NCBI GenBank assembly: GCA_032622095.1 | Contig: CP136068.1 | Location: 57,992,025-58,056,024 of the forward strand | Direction of reading: 5' to 3' | DNA: 64,000 bases | Source of the DNA: Siphonodentalium dalli | Taxonomy: Eukaryota > Mollusca > Scaphopoda > Gadilida > Siphonodentaliidae | In this document: positions 24,201-35,539 of the stretch, in pieces | Layout: the number at the start of each line of letters is the position of its first letter | How positions within the stretch are numbered: position 1 is the stretch's first letter | Program-made: the position numbers and the translations under genes | The notes under the pieces: generated by a model | What the model was told of the DNA's origin: nothing | Database searches by the model: none | Seen by the model: only the letters and a program-made list of their open reading frames with translations

Positions 24201-26753
24201 ACGTTGGGTACACCAAGTGATTTCTTGGCAACATCACCATTCCGACCACTTTACCATGGCCAATTTATTTCATTCCCACTATCATGGCGTATGTCCACAA
24301 ACTAACACCGCGAGTATTGTTCTTCTCTGCTGTGAGCTATTCGACGAGACGACTGCGGGACATCACACAGTTTCCTTAGGATCATGGTCAAGAAGTGTGG
24401 GTAGTCGGTACATTATGGTCTTCTCCTTAGCAGATATACATCTGTCCAAAGGAATGAGACAGCTAGCAACCTTCGAAACAATGCCGAAGTTGTCCACATA
24501 TGTCAATGCGTTCGCTAAGTTTGTGAGTTGACGAACCATCTATTGAGAAGTGACTAGCTAATTGGTTCGCCAGGTGTACATGTCGTTATCCCCATGGGGT
24601 ATGAGACACATACATAGAGATGACATTATGCAAGATTGTATACTCATCGACCATATGCCTTTCTAGTTCAAGATGACGCACAAATCCCATATTTAAAATC
24701 GTAAGCTAGACACCGGAGAATGAATTGTTTGAAAAGTTATAATTAGAGGGACCCTTCTCCCAGGAGGTGTTGAATACTTTGTCGGTGTGAGCGACCCAGA
24801 TTTACCAGACAAAGAAATGGAAGCTGGTCCAGATAATTATGGACGTGATGTGGCAAATCAGAATCTGTTATCAGGTAATTGTTCTAATATTACTATTCGG
24901 CGCACCTACGGTTACGGCCATTATCGGTGCTAAGTGGAGAATGGATTTCGAAATGCCACATCGCGATATTAATGGTGGGTTTTCGACTTTCCAGAAGGAT
25001 ACGAGCCATTTTATGCATTTTGATATGTATCAAGTTAAACTAATAGATTGTTTATGTACAGTTTCGTCCACACATATTGATATTATGACAAAAAGTTGAA
25101 ATTAGTATGTGAAAATATCGATTTATTTTCAATTTCTGGCCGCCAATTTAGCCGCCATCTTGACTGTGAGTATCAATTGCCAAACCCAAATGAATACTTC
25201 ATATCAATATTCCATTTCAACATGTAATGGGGGGTAGAAATCGCGAAACATTAACGCCCATCGTAAGAAAGTATAGGAAATTAAGGAATGTAGGCCTATT
25301 TTAAAATTTCGGTGGCCATTTTGGCCGCCATGTTCGATTTGGAGACAAAAATTCTTGTACCTCAGTATTTCCAACTCAACTGTAAGCATGGGTGGAGTTG
25401 TCTCGACAATAGTATCCAACGATGTGAATATGAGGGCATTTCGGTACCATTGTGGTGCCATTTTTGTAAACTTTTATTTGGATATGGTACAATGGCAGTT
25501 CTTCGTCTAAGTGTTCCCAAATGCACAATAATAAGCAGGTGTGGAGTTGTCGTGACAATAACGCTCACTGATGTTAAAATCAGCGATTTTTGGCAATTTT
25601 TCTATTTCTGGTGGCCATTTTGGCCGCCATCTTGGATTTGGGTGAATATTCCTCAACTCAGGTATAAGAGGAATCATAGCTCGATTATCTCCTGCACATA
25701 TATGCATGGGTGTTGTTATGATAGCAATAACTTTCATTGATTCGAAACATTACATCGCGTTATTAGCGTCGATTCGGCTTTGACCTATTATATCGGCATT
25801 TGGGAAAACGTGATATCGGACAAAAATATCCCACAATTAATATATATATTATATATTATGATCCCATTGTGTTCATCAATGATTCTTCTATACGATAAAT
25901 GTATAAATTCACGCCAAGATCCCAATATATTCCCATAGAGACAAACAAAAAGTGGTCAAATGTCAGAAAAATAGCATATTTTCACATTTCGGCGGCCATC
26001 TTGGCCGCCATATTAAATTATGGTGTCGGACTTTTGGCTACTTTGTAAGGGTTATATATTGGCATAACGAATCGAGCAGAAAACAAGACCGCATTTGATA
26101 TAATCTTTACGATAACGGCGATGAAAGGGACCTGGTGGATATAAAAAAATGGTCGCCATGATGGACGCCATCTTGTCTGGAGTCTCTGTGGCCACTTTTT
26201 GTTCTTGTTAACAATCGAACAAAATTAGAGGAGACATTAAGAAAGAAAATTAGTGGGGTGAAGTTGAGTCCTGGGGTGCAGAGGTCGACCAATATCTCCT
26301 CGACTGCGTGTGTTTCTTTTCGCGGGAAAAATTCTCTGTTCGATCGCAACTTGAGTTGCAACCTGTTCGATGTGAGAGAATTTAGCAAAATATTTCAGTT
26401 CCATCCTGTAGTAAGTGACAGTTCGTAAAGCCGAACTGCACATAGAACAACATCGATCTGAATAAGTATCTGTTGTGTCTGAAACTCAAGATAGAATTCA
26501 TCTTTGTTTTTAAATGACAGGATATAACTGGCTTTATAAGTATGTTTTATTTATAGAACATAATGGTTCTAAGAAATAGTGTTTTTATGCAGAACGGACA
26601 GAAAAAAATAGCGAATATCACCGCGAATAAAACAGATACCGCTTAGGGGCCGGTACCGTTAGACGCGAAATTTGATGCCGATTCCAACGATACCCATACG
26701 GACGTTTCGTACCAGCATGTCACTTAGGACAGAATGGAAATCAGGTCGCGATA
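21216..26753. mobile_element. Large inverted-repeat (foldback-like) element, 5.5 kb
   Basis: The outer ends are a roughly 30-bp inverted repeat: GCGACCTGATTTCTATTCTG... at 21219-21255 and its complement at 26721-26750. Inside, long arms (about 21808-23935 and 24217-26303) are inverted copies at roughly 75-90 percent identity by eye, around a 280-bp spacer. Matched landmarks include GGAGATATTGGTCGAC at 21810 with its complement near 26288, the AAGATGGCGTCCAT segment, and AACATACCCACACGTCTTGACC near 23709 with its relative near 24400. Within each arm, units containing AAGATGGCGGCCA-like words are spaced about 150-350 bp apart (near 21940, 22093, 22470, 22640, 22812 and 22972 on the left). There is no transposase. 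The layout resembles foldback/TU-type elements. Confidence 0.65.
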
Positions 26754-27059
26754 ATTTATTAGGGCAAGAATCGGTGCATTTCACAATCTTGCTATCAGGC
26801 TGTCAGGGAGGGGGCGTTTCTGTGTGAAACAATCAAAAACATGCTTGTTTTATATCATGCTGCGCTTGCGTGGACTGGATCTTATAACTGCCTTAACATT
26901 GACACTGTTGGTTTTCATTTTCTTCCCGGTAGAACAATTCCGTGCTCTCAAACATAACATGGCAGACAAGAAACTATCTAATGCTCCAAATTCCGATGAT
27001 GAAAAGACGAAACTGAACACTAAACTTGCGATGTCACACACAACTGTATTCCTCTTCAC
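26754..27059. other. Unclassified DNA upstream of a LINE fragment
   Basis: The open frame from 26824 runs into the LINE endonuclease at its end. Its first 80 codons show no motif; it may be LINE 5' sequence or chance. Confidence 0.4.
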
Positions 27060-28450
27060 ATGCGTGGCAATTAGATTAAATAAATTAGATATACTTGCGG
27101 CCGAAACATCAAGTGGCGAGTACGACAGAAATCCATCTTCCTGGCTACCACGATCCTGTCCGCAAAGACACGATAGATGGCATAACAGGAGTGGGTGTGT
27201 GTATTTACGTTCGCGACACTATACCATTCAAAATACGCGATGATCTTGACAGTGACGAAATAGAAACTATCTGGATAGAGGTTACAATTAACAAAAAACG
27301 TTGTCTTGTAGGATGTTTTTATCGCCCTCCCAACTCCCCCGCAAGCCTGTGGACAAAAAATTAATGATAACATTTCTCTTGCGCGCGATAGCGACCTGGA
27401 TGTCATAATAGGTGGAGATTTCAATGAAAACTATGTACATAACGGTAATGGTAACATAAACGGCATATGTAGCGAACGAGGTCTGACCCAACTGGTCACT
27501 GATAATACGCATTTTACTGAAAATTACTTATCTATTCTCGACTTGCTCATGACTAGCAACCCTGATCTTGTTGATTCCCCTTGTGTTCTTGGCAACATAT
27601 TCGACAACATAATTAGGTATCACTGTCCGGTTGTTGCTCGGATAAAACTTCTGAAAAATAAATCGGCTACAACCCTCACTAGACGTGTCTGAAATTATAA
27701 TCTGGCTGACTTCGATACCATGAACGAAGACTTCTTGAGCTGGAACTATGATGGTAATACACCATTTGAACTATCAGCTCTTGCAGATAACTTGACTGCA
27801 AAAATTGAGAAGGTATGCAGTGAAAATATCCCCAATAAGATAGTACTGATCCGGAAAGGCAGTCCCCAGTGGCTTACGTGTAATGTACGGAAACTGATGA
27901 GGCAACGAAATCGATTATATGAGATAGCTAAAAAGCAAAACACACCACAAACATGGGCAAACTTTCGATCTAAACGTAACGAAACTACATCGGCTATTAT
28001 AAAAAGCAAACTTGATTATGACACCAAGAATGAAAACACATTGAACAGCCCATCATATGATCAGTCTTCTTAGTGGAAAACCCTCCAAAAAATAGTATTT
28101 GCAACCAGGGATCGATCAATACCCCCCTTGAACATAAACGGCGACTTCCTGATTTCACCAACTGAAAAAGCAAATGCTTTCAATTCGTAATTTTGTAATA
28201 TTTCATCAGTTGATGACATCGGGAAACGCCTACCAGTGCTCGAACCGGATAAATCCATATCCACATTAAGCGATATAAAAATCACAGCCCCTGACATTTA
28301 CAAAGCGTTAAAAAGTCTTAAAATATTTAAGTCAAGTGGTCCCGACGGAATAAGTCCGAGAGTTTTGAAAAGTTGTGCCTCCTCACTCTGTGAACCTCTT
28401 GAATTATATTTTAGAATATTTACCGAAAACAGTTACTACCCACACCAACC
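27060..28450 (+). mobile_element. LINE family B fragment: endonuclease and N-terminal reverse transcriptase, truncated at both ends
   Basis: Starts in the endonuclease near the catalytic Glu (LDILAAETS in place of the usual LAVTET) and stops before the catalytic reverse-transcriptase core. The 3' side is replaced at about 28455 by a 5'-truncated Helitron-like sequence in the same orientation. Because normal LINE insertions keep the 3' end, the loss is secondary, by recombination or deletion. Confidence 0.8.
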
Positions 28451-28480
28451 CACACCCACTCAGGATAAAAACAATGCGTA
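27062..28480 (+). pseudogene. LINE B ORF2 remnant
   Basis: Several frames must be joined. The 27095-27364 frame has the endonuclease words EIHLPGYHDPVRKD, GVGVCIYVRD and GCFYRPPNSP. The next, starting after an A-run near 27355, has the catalytic GDFN box, a GLTQLVT word and the RYHCPV end that replaces SDH in some families. 27720-28073 is the linker (SPQWLTCNVRKLMRQRNRLY). After a stop at 28071, 28075-28187 continues the linker to another stop, and 28236-28430 holds the first reverse-transcriptase block (KSSGPDGISPRVLKSC). No FADD/YADD box is present. It is related in style to family A but differs in sequence. Confidence 0.8.
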
Positions 28481-28963
28481 ACTTCTATGACGTCGTTAGA
28501 GGTCATAACGTTAGATCACGTTAACGCTTAACCGGCCGATGCATTTGACTGTTTCAGACGTCTTGGCGACATCTCGGGCACCGATGGTAATTTATCTTTA
28601 CGTTGAAACTTGATAATTAATGAGCGTGTGTGTATGAGGCGCGTTTATATACTTGAGTGGAAATCAAATCGGGTTAAACTGGCGGATTTTTACGGACGAA
28701 ATTTGATGCATAGGGTATCTCGGTATCCGCTGGGCCGATTTCCACCATTTTTGGGGTGTTGGTGTTTGACCCCACCTGATCTTCAAAATGGTCAATTCAA
28801 GGTCAAATCGGGTAAAACCGGATGGATTTCGACGGGTACTTTTGTCGGGTACTTTTGTTCGGGCACTGTGTTTTGGACGGGTCAAATCGTGACCCCACTT
28901 GACCTTGGCCTTCAAAATAGACAATTCAAGGTCAAACCCGGACGAAGTCGGGTCACCTTCTAG
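28459..28963 (+). mobile_element. Helitron-like element, 5'-truncated, plus orientation
   Basis: This is the only copy in the window in plus orientation. It ends with the CCGGACGAAGTCGG hairpin and CTAG (28960-28963) followed by T. Its body is the reverse complement of the 32549-33491 element from the ACGTCATAGAAGTTACGC word to the 3' end. The 5' half is missing, and it abuts LINE B at about 28455. Confidence 0.6.
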
Positions 28964-28977
28964 TATATATATATAAG

Positions 28978-29000
28978 GAAGTCTCAAATTATATAGTAGA
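28978..29000 (-). mobile_element. Remnant 5' tip of a Helitron-like element abutting the next one
   Basis: Minus strand reading TCTACTATATAATTTGAGAC from 29000, directly following the CTAG end of the element that starts at 29001. It is a 23-bp remnant of a head-to-tail partner. Confidence 0.5.
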
Positions 29001-29598
29001 CTAGCAGGTTAGCCCGCCACTGGTGGCAATAGTCAGAAACATGACAATTTTTAAGTTTTAAATAATTTTTTAAATTCATTTAATTTTTTGTTTTTCAATG
29101 AGTTAATATTTTTGTTTTTCAATGAGTTAATTGTGCCTTTTTAAAACGATTTTTTTTGGTTTTTCAATGAGTTAATTGTGCCTTTTTAATTTAGTTTTTC
29201 AATTTTACCCGATTTTTTTTTTCAATGAACCCGTCCATGACACTTCCCGTATTTAGCAAGTTTGAGCTCAATCGGTTCGAGTCTATAAAGGACACACACA
29301 TATATATGACACTTCCCGTAGGTAGCAAGTTTGAGCTCAATCGGCATTCCCTGGAATATGACACTTCCCGTAGGTAGCAAGTTTGAGCTCAATCGGCATT
29401 CCCTGGAATTTCCCAGTCACCAAAGCGGCGTAATTTTGGTACATATATAATAGAGACCAATTGTCCATCGGCTGTCATGTGTAGTAAAGATGTCTTATAA
29501 GCCGACATTGCCGTGGGGATGCCCGTTCCTACACGCGTTTTCGATTCTATGAAGTACCCACATATATACACACACATAGTCTCAAATTATATAGTAGA
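29001..29598 (-). mobile_element. Helitron-like element, 598 bp
   Basis: Minus strand: 5' end TCTACTATATAATTTGAGAC at 29598, 3' end with hairpin GCCAC CA GTGGC followed by GGGCTAACCTG and CTAG at 29001. Internal sequence carries repeated CAATGAGTTAATTGTGCC and TGACACTTCCCGTA.GTAGCAA words. It is the short version of the element at 52607-54244, which shares both ends and has about 1 kb more inside. Confidence 0.6.
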
Positions 29599-29696
29599 TT
29601 GGCAGATTCCAGTAGCTTTATAACGGTATATCTGGGGAGAAATCTGATGCTATATTCGTGATTATCTGGGATGATTTCGGTATATACCAAAGGTAT

Positions 29697-29815
29697 ATAC
29701 TGTAAAAACAAAGCGCGCCATCCGTGCTCGCAGGGTTGGTCAGAAACAAATGTATTTTAAATTTAATTTATGTTTTTTATTCTAATTGACACGGGCTCGC
29801 TATAACTCCGGTATC
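29697..29815. repeat. Dispersed repeat module with CGCGCCATCCGTGCTCGC core
   Basis: CTGTAAAAACAAAGCGCGCC and the following CATCCGTGCTCGCAGGG are nearly identical at 29702, 32178 and 53710. At the other two sites the module lies inside Helitron-like elements, so this may be a fragment of one. Class unclear. Confidence 0.7.
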
Positions 29816-30959
29816 ACTAACGTACGCGGCATTGGAAGTAGAGCCCGAAGCCGCCATCGCACGCCGCCGCCGCCAGCCATATTGGCCACAAGCCACCGCC
29901 AGCCATATTATCTCTAACGCCAGCCACATCTAAATATCTCCGCCGCCTGAATTGTAAAATGGCTGAGCCGTGTACATGGGCTTATATGTCAAGCACAACT
30001 GTACTGTGAATCGCAAAGAACTAAACCGCATTGCCTAATATTGGCATACTCGCATGGACACTGGTTGTTATATTATCCGAACGCCGGGCCCCTTAATGTG
30101 GAATAGACTATCACAATGCATGTTTTCATATAACTGAATAGGCGCATCCATTCGGTATTGAAAGGGTTAAAATATAAATTGTTTATATCGACAACACCCA
30201 GTCTCAGACATCGCTAGCATTTGTCAATATATACACACAAGAATAGAAAATAGATGGAAATATTATATATCATTACTATCGGGTTTATGCATCATTCAAT
30301 GATGCATGCATATATCGCAAGATGGCAGTGATGATAGCAGTCTGAAGTCGACAGAAGTCCCAATATAACTTATACCGATTAGATGGGAAACTACATAGTA
30401 TATCCATGCCAGTCCTTCGTGAATTTTCGCCATAATGGAAAAGCCCAACATCAAAATATTACGTGTGGTCTGGAATTCTACGGGTTCACCACAAACGCTA
30501 AAAAAAACGGCGTCTATAACCGGGGATTAGGAACATTTCGGAAGCGAAAATACGCTGAATGATAACATCTCAGCCGGCTGAGCCGCCATATTTCGTCAGC
30601 CACGAACGTCGTGACTGAGCCGGCTTAGCTAGCTAACCAGCCACGAATTTCGGTTGAGCCAGCCGTGAAAACTATTTGTCGTGGCTTCGGGGTCTAATTG
30701 GAAGGGTCATGTTAACTTCCGCCTGGACCCACGTGGCGTGACGTAATTCACAACCACGTGTATTTACCTCGCGACCACGACACACACAATGGCCCGATAA
30801 TGGGCACACGTTCCCTGGCATTTCCCTGAAGATATTCATGGGGAGGTCAAGTGACCAATTTTGAAATTTGCTGGTCGCATTCGTCTGTATGTCTGAGGAA
30901 TTCTCGGCTAGATATTGTTACCAACATGACATATTTAAATTAATCCCGCCGTGTACCCC
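29816..30959. other. Unclassified, locally GC-rich DNA
   Basis: CCGCCGCC/CAGCCATATT words cluster at 29855-29945, and CAGCCGGCTGAGCC/GCCACGAA words at 30570-30665, with potential hairpins. No gene is supported. Confidence 0.5.
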
Positions 30960-31284
30960 ATCACCAACGGCAACGCGACATGTGCTGCGTTCTAAAAATA
31001 GGTCGATTGCAGTGGATTCGTACAGATGACGAAATATGAGTGCGACAGATAATATTCGCAAGATACATTCACATACCAAATTTCAAGTCGATAGCTCCAC
31101 CCGTTTCCGATATCTCGTCTGCGCATGCGCTGCACGGGCGTCGCCAATACGACAAGGACGACCGCCTGGTCAAACTACACACACGTACCAAGTTTCGTCC
31201 CGATCGGTCGAGAATCGTAGATTTGTATAAATGACATACAGACATACAGACAGACAGACAGAGGTCTTCAATATATATATGAGA
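30960..31284 (-). mobile_element. Helitron-like element, 3' end not resolved
   Basis: The 5' end at 31284 (minus strand TCTCATATATATATTGAAGACC) directly abuts the CTAG of the next element. The body shares AAATTTCAAGTCGATAGCTC, TCTGCGCATGCGC and ACACACGTACCAAGTTT with it. The left boundary is approximate; no CTAG with a hairpin was found. Confidence 0.45.
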
Positions 31285-32548
31285 CTAGCCGATGAGCCCG
31301 ACGTTGTCCGGGCTATACAAAAACCAAATTTCAAGTCGATAGCTCCACCCGTTTCCGAGATCTGGTCTGCGCATGCGCGAAGCTGGCGTCGCACGGGCTC
31401 GGCGACCCGATAAAATTCGTATCCGGGGCAAGATACATTCACATAGCAAATTTCAAGTCGATAGCTCTATCCGTTTCCGATATCTGGTCTGCGCATGCGC
31501 GAAGCTGGTGTCGCACGGGCTCGGCGACCCGATAAAATTCGTATCCGGGGCAAGACACATTCACATAGCAAATTTCAAGTCGAAAGCTCCACCCGTTTCC
31601 GAGATATCGTCTGCGCATGCGCGAAGCGGGCGCCGCACGGGCTCGCCAATACGACAACGTCCATCGCCTGGTCAAACTACACACACGTACCAAGTTTGGT
31701 CCCGATCGGTCGAGGTGTTGGTATCTGATGCAAAAGACGAAATTGTGAGTGTTGGTCAATAGTCCCCGCCGTGAACCTCATCGTCGCAAAGAGCGGACAG
31801 TCAATTAACCTCGTTGTGAACCTCAATCACCAACGCGACGTAAACATGTGTTGCGTTCTAAAAATAGGAAAGCACTTTCTCTCTGCATAATTCTGCAGAT
31901 GCTAATAACGTTGCTCCCCTTAGGTAGCAATATCGTTGTTGTTGATATTTACGGCTTGGGGGCTATTTTCTTATTTAGCAAGTTTGAGCTCAATCGGTTC
32001 GAGTCTATAAAGGACACACTCATATATATGACACTTCCCGTGGGTAGCAAGTTTGGAAAGATATTTTTTCGTTTAACAGTATGCAGATTATATGCTCTCC
32101 CAGCGTCGAGTGTGTATACGCAGTACTCACTTAAGCCCACGGCTAGCCGCTTCGCGGCTAGCCTACGTGGGCTTATAAACTGTAAAAACAAAGCGCGCCA
32201 TCCGTGCTCGCAGGGTTGGTCAGAAACAAATGTTTTTTAAATTTAATGTATGTTCCGTATATCTCTCTGCAGATGCAAATAACGTTGAATGGCAAACAGA
32301 CGCTCTTTATAGAGATGCGTCAAAAAACAAACGCTCATTAAATAATCACTTGATTAACCCACGCCGTGCCTTTGCGGTGATTTGAGATTGGAGAACGGGT
32401 GCTCTGAGCTTCTCTAAACTGCGACCACGGTCGTGTCGGTGGGATTTGACACTTACATAGGAAGTTTGAGCTCAATATGTACACGCGTTTTGGATTCTAT
32501 GAAGTACATACATACATATATACGAAGTCTCAAAATATATAGTATAGA
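31285..32548 (-). mobile_element. Helitron-like element in head-to-tail array
   Basis: 3' end CTAG at 31285 with hairpin AGCCCG GACAACGT CGGGCT six bases upstream (minus strand). 5' end TCTATACTATATATTTTGAG at 32548, immediately followed by the CTAG of the next element. It contains three direct units of about 122 bp (31324-31690), the shared CGCGCCATCCGTGCTCGC module, and a strong hairpin at 32132-32176. The mixture suggests a composite. No coding capacity. Confidence 0.55.
32132..32176. repeat. Strong GC-rich hairpin
   Basis: TAAGCCCACG-GCTAGCCGC and GCGGCTAGC-CTACGTGGGCTTA pair across a 3-nt loop with one short bulge. It could be a captured Helitron terminus or other element end inside 31285-32548. 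Confidence 0.8.
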
Positions 32549-33412
32549 CTAGAAGGTGACCCGACCCGTCTATTTTGAAGGCCAAGGTCAAGTGGGGTCA
32601 CGATTTGACCCGTCCAAAACACTGCCCGAACAAAAGTACCCGTCGAAATCCATCCGGTTTTACCCGATTTGACATTGTAGAAGGTGACCCACTTCGTCCG
32701 GGCTTTGACCTTGAATTGACCATTTGGACGGTCAAGGTCAGGTGGGGTCAAACACCAACACCCCAAAAATGGTGGAAATCGGCCCAGCGGATACCGGGAA
32801 ATCGGTCCAGCGGATACCGAGATACCCTATGCATCAAATTTCGTCCGTAAAAATCCGCCAGTTTAACCCGATTTGATTTCCACTCAAGTATATAAACGCG
32901 CCTCATATACACACGCTCATTAATGATCAAGTTTCAACGTAAAAATAAATTACCATCGGTGCCCGAGATATCGCCAAGACGTCTGAAACAGTCAAATGCA
33001 TCGGCCGGTTAAGCGTTAACGTGATCTAACGTTATGACGTCTAACGACGTCATAGAAGTTACGCATTGTTGTTATCCTGATGGAAGATAGTACCACTTCT
33101 TCTTGATAATTGAGGCAGATAACTAAAACGGATACATACGCATTATATATCGTTGGAAAGAGGAAACACGAAAGATTCTCAGTGTCATTATTATGACTGG
33201 CGTTTTATTATTCGCGCTGTTTCGAATCGATTTGTAAGCACCGAACTCAAATGAAAGTCCCGTAACACAGCGTAAAAACAGATTTGACCTCGGCACGTGA
33301 AAAGTTGACCTCGGATCTGAAAATCAATAGGCCCATGTTCGTTCCCGGGTCGAATTACGTGTTCGTACCAAGTTTGGTCGAAATCGGTCCAGTCGTGTTC
33401 GAGTCCATCGCG

Positions 33413-33446
<34 letters not shown>

Positions 33447-33491
33447 CACACACACACACAAACACACAGATCTTCCAAAATATATAATAGA
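32549..33491 (-). mobile_element. Helitron-like element, third in the array
   Basis: CTAG at 32549; 5' end TCTATTATATATTTTGGAAG at 33491. A second internal copy of the 3' terminal region (GTAGAAGGTGACCC) at about 32677 shows an earlier insertion or rearrangement. 32775-33491 is nearly identical to 51905-52606. It carries TCAAGGTCA-type words at the 3' side and a CA microsatellite near the 5' end. Confidence 0.6.
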
Positions 33492-33782
33492 TAGATAGAC
33501 TACATGTGTTCCGATAACGATTATTTTGTATGTTACTTACTTGTCACTATTCTGTATATACGTGAAATGATTCCATATGAAGGATGCTGCGATATTCACA
33601 GTGAACACCATTGGAATATGAATTGACCATTGCGACTGACCCCCTCCCATGGAGCCTGACGCATGCATATTACCATAAACAAACGTCATTTTTATAATTT
33701 TTATCACGCAACAACTCAATTATTGAAAACTCCCCACCGCTTTTCACGATTCATCTGTCCCCCTCCTGTCTTCTACTTTCTC

Positions 33783-33783
<1 letters not shown>

Positions 33784-33858
<75 letters not shown>

Positions 33859-33892
33859 CCTCTCCCTCTCTCTCTCTCTCCCTCTCTCTCTC
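33784..33892. repeat. (CT)n microsatellite with interruptions
   Basis: About 110 bp of CT repeats with a few CC and TT interruptions. The Leu/Ser-repeat open frame over it is not a gene. Confidence 0.95.
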
Positions 33893-33980
33893 ACTCCCTG
33901 CCTCATGCTATCCCTAACACTATCTTCTCCCAGTTCCCATTCCTAACTCAAACTTAGTTATATATCTCCATTTCTCCTTG

Positions 33981-35000
33981 CAGGGACATGCCGATATAGG
34001 GGGTTGGGTATGTGTACTTATAATGCACGGGGACACTGTCGTGTCTGTTTGAACACGTAACGTGCATGTTTTCACGACTGGTTACATGTAGGGACGCGGT
34101 GAACACTATATATTTACATACTAAGTGTTGTCATCACTAAATACAGCATTCCTATTGGTCGGCGCCCACGTGGCTAGTTGCAATTATTTCTCGGTGAATG
34201 CGCAACAGCTCATAACACCAAGCTCATAACAACATCGATACGTCATTTGGGTTTGGATAGACGAACGCGTAATGTTTTGGGCGCATTTGGATTCGCGCAG
34301 GATTGACTTAATAAATCAGCGGGTTTCAATTGTTCCTGTTAACTTTTGACAAGCGTGCTATGGGATATTTTGGGCTGGTTTTGTCACGATACACTTTTCG
34401 ATTTAAATACATTTACAATAGTGTCTTTTTCGCTAAATGTATATAAATATAAGGATTAACTGTCATGTGGACTGTTTTTATGGAGATGTAACCGTGAGGT
34501 AAGTGGTCATAACTTGTATGTAAAACCCTTCACATGACAGTTAATCATTATATGTGCATGCTCTCAAGACTTGTCACGTATAGGGACGCGGTGACAGGTG
34601 TACGTACATATTGCATGGCACAATGTCGGTCTATTTGGACATTTCATGAGTACGTTATCAAGAATGGTAACAGGGACGCGGCGACAAGGGGTTGAGGTGC
34701 ACGCATACTCATATTATTTGGGACACTGTCGAGTGTATTTTAAAATTGCATGCGCATGCTCTCAAACTGTCACATGTAGAGAAGTGGCGACATGGGGTTG
34801 GATATACGTACTTATATTGCATGGGACACATTCGGGTCTATTTTATAAAGTAATGTGTATGTTCCAAGGCATGTCACATGGACCTGTCGGACGGGGTTGG
34901 TGTGTCCTGGGGACTTATATTGCATGGGACAATGTCGGGTCTATTTGAACAGTTCATGTGTATGTTCTCATGGCTGCATGCCCCGTGAACCAGACAGAAA
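33981..35000. repeat. Tandem repeat of about 110 bp, split by an insertion
   Basis: Words of the type CATGT..GGGACGCGGTGACA, then TTATATTGCATGGGACA, then TGTCGGGTCTATTT, then ATGTGTATGTTCTCA recur from 33981-34110 and again from 34555-35000 (five or so units, 100-130 bp apart). 34111-34554 is unrelated and includes the small MITE at 34450-34550. Open frames here follow the repeat. Confidence 0.7.
34450..34550. mobile_element. Small MITE, about 100 bp
   Basis: Terminal inverted repeats TAAGGATTAACTGTCATGTG and TAATGATTAACTGTCATGTG (18 of 20 match). A copy lacking the right end lies at 56129-56205 with the same interior (GACTGTTTTTATGGAGATGT). Confidence 0.8.
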
Positions 35001-35539
35001 TGTCCAAGTTTCATTATCACCCCTCCCCTCGGGTTGATATCTTCCAACATAAGCAGCAAGTTTTATTTGTTATGAGAAAAAAGTGCCAAACCTCAAACTA
35101 ATTGCAACACAATGTTTCTTAGCAGGAATAAGTATATTAACCCATTATATTATAAACAACATACTAAAAATCAAAAAGGATCAAGAAAGGCGAAATTGAT
35201 AAATTTTGTGAAATAAATTTGCCAAAATTTGGTAAAATACTCAATTTATGCCTTTTCAAGGATGTTTATAAAAAAAAATCAATTTCACAAGTCCTTCCAT
35301 TTGTATATCCATTTTGTAGATTACAAAATTCTGATTACAGAGCAGCAAACATTTTTCAATACGTTGAGTATTTTTCGAGTTATGTGCCTCCAAAATTTGG
35401 AGTTTGTCTAATTGCGGAGACTCAATTTCCAAGAATTAGCTAAAATCCATATTTTATGGTCTAGTATTTAAATGAAAGTGGAATAATTTCATGTGTTACA
35501 GTCAATGGAGTGATTAGGAATGTGGAAAGTTGAAAGGCC

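Noticed and set aside
22019-26443. Many short open frames in the 21-26 kb inverted repeat
   Set aside because: Similar frames appear in both arms on opposite strands, but with different stops and starts; this follows from the inverted repeat, not from coding.
29276-29300. GGTTCGAGTC word resembling a tRNA T-arm (also at 31990 and 52960)
   Set aside because: No acceptor or anticodon stems can be folded around it; it is part of the Helitron-like repeats.
33663-33917. Leu/Ser-repeat open frame
   Set aside because: It is the translation of the (CT)n microsatellite.
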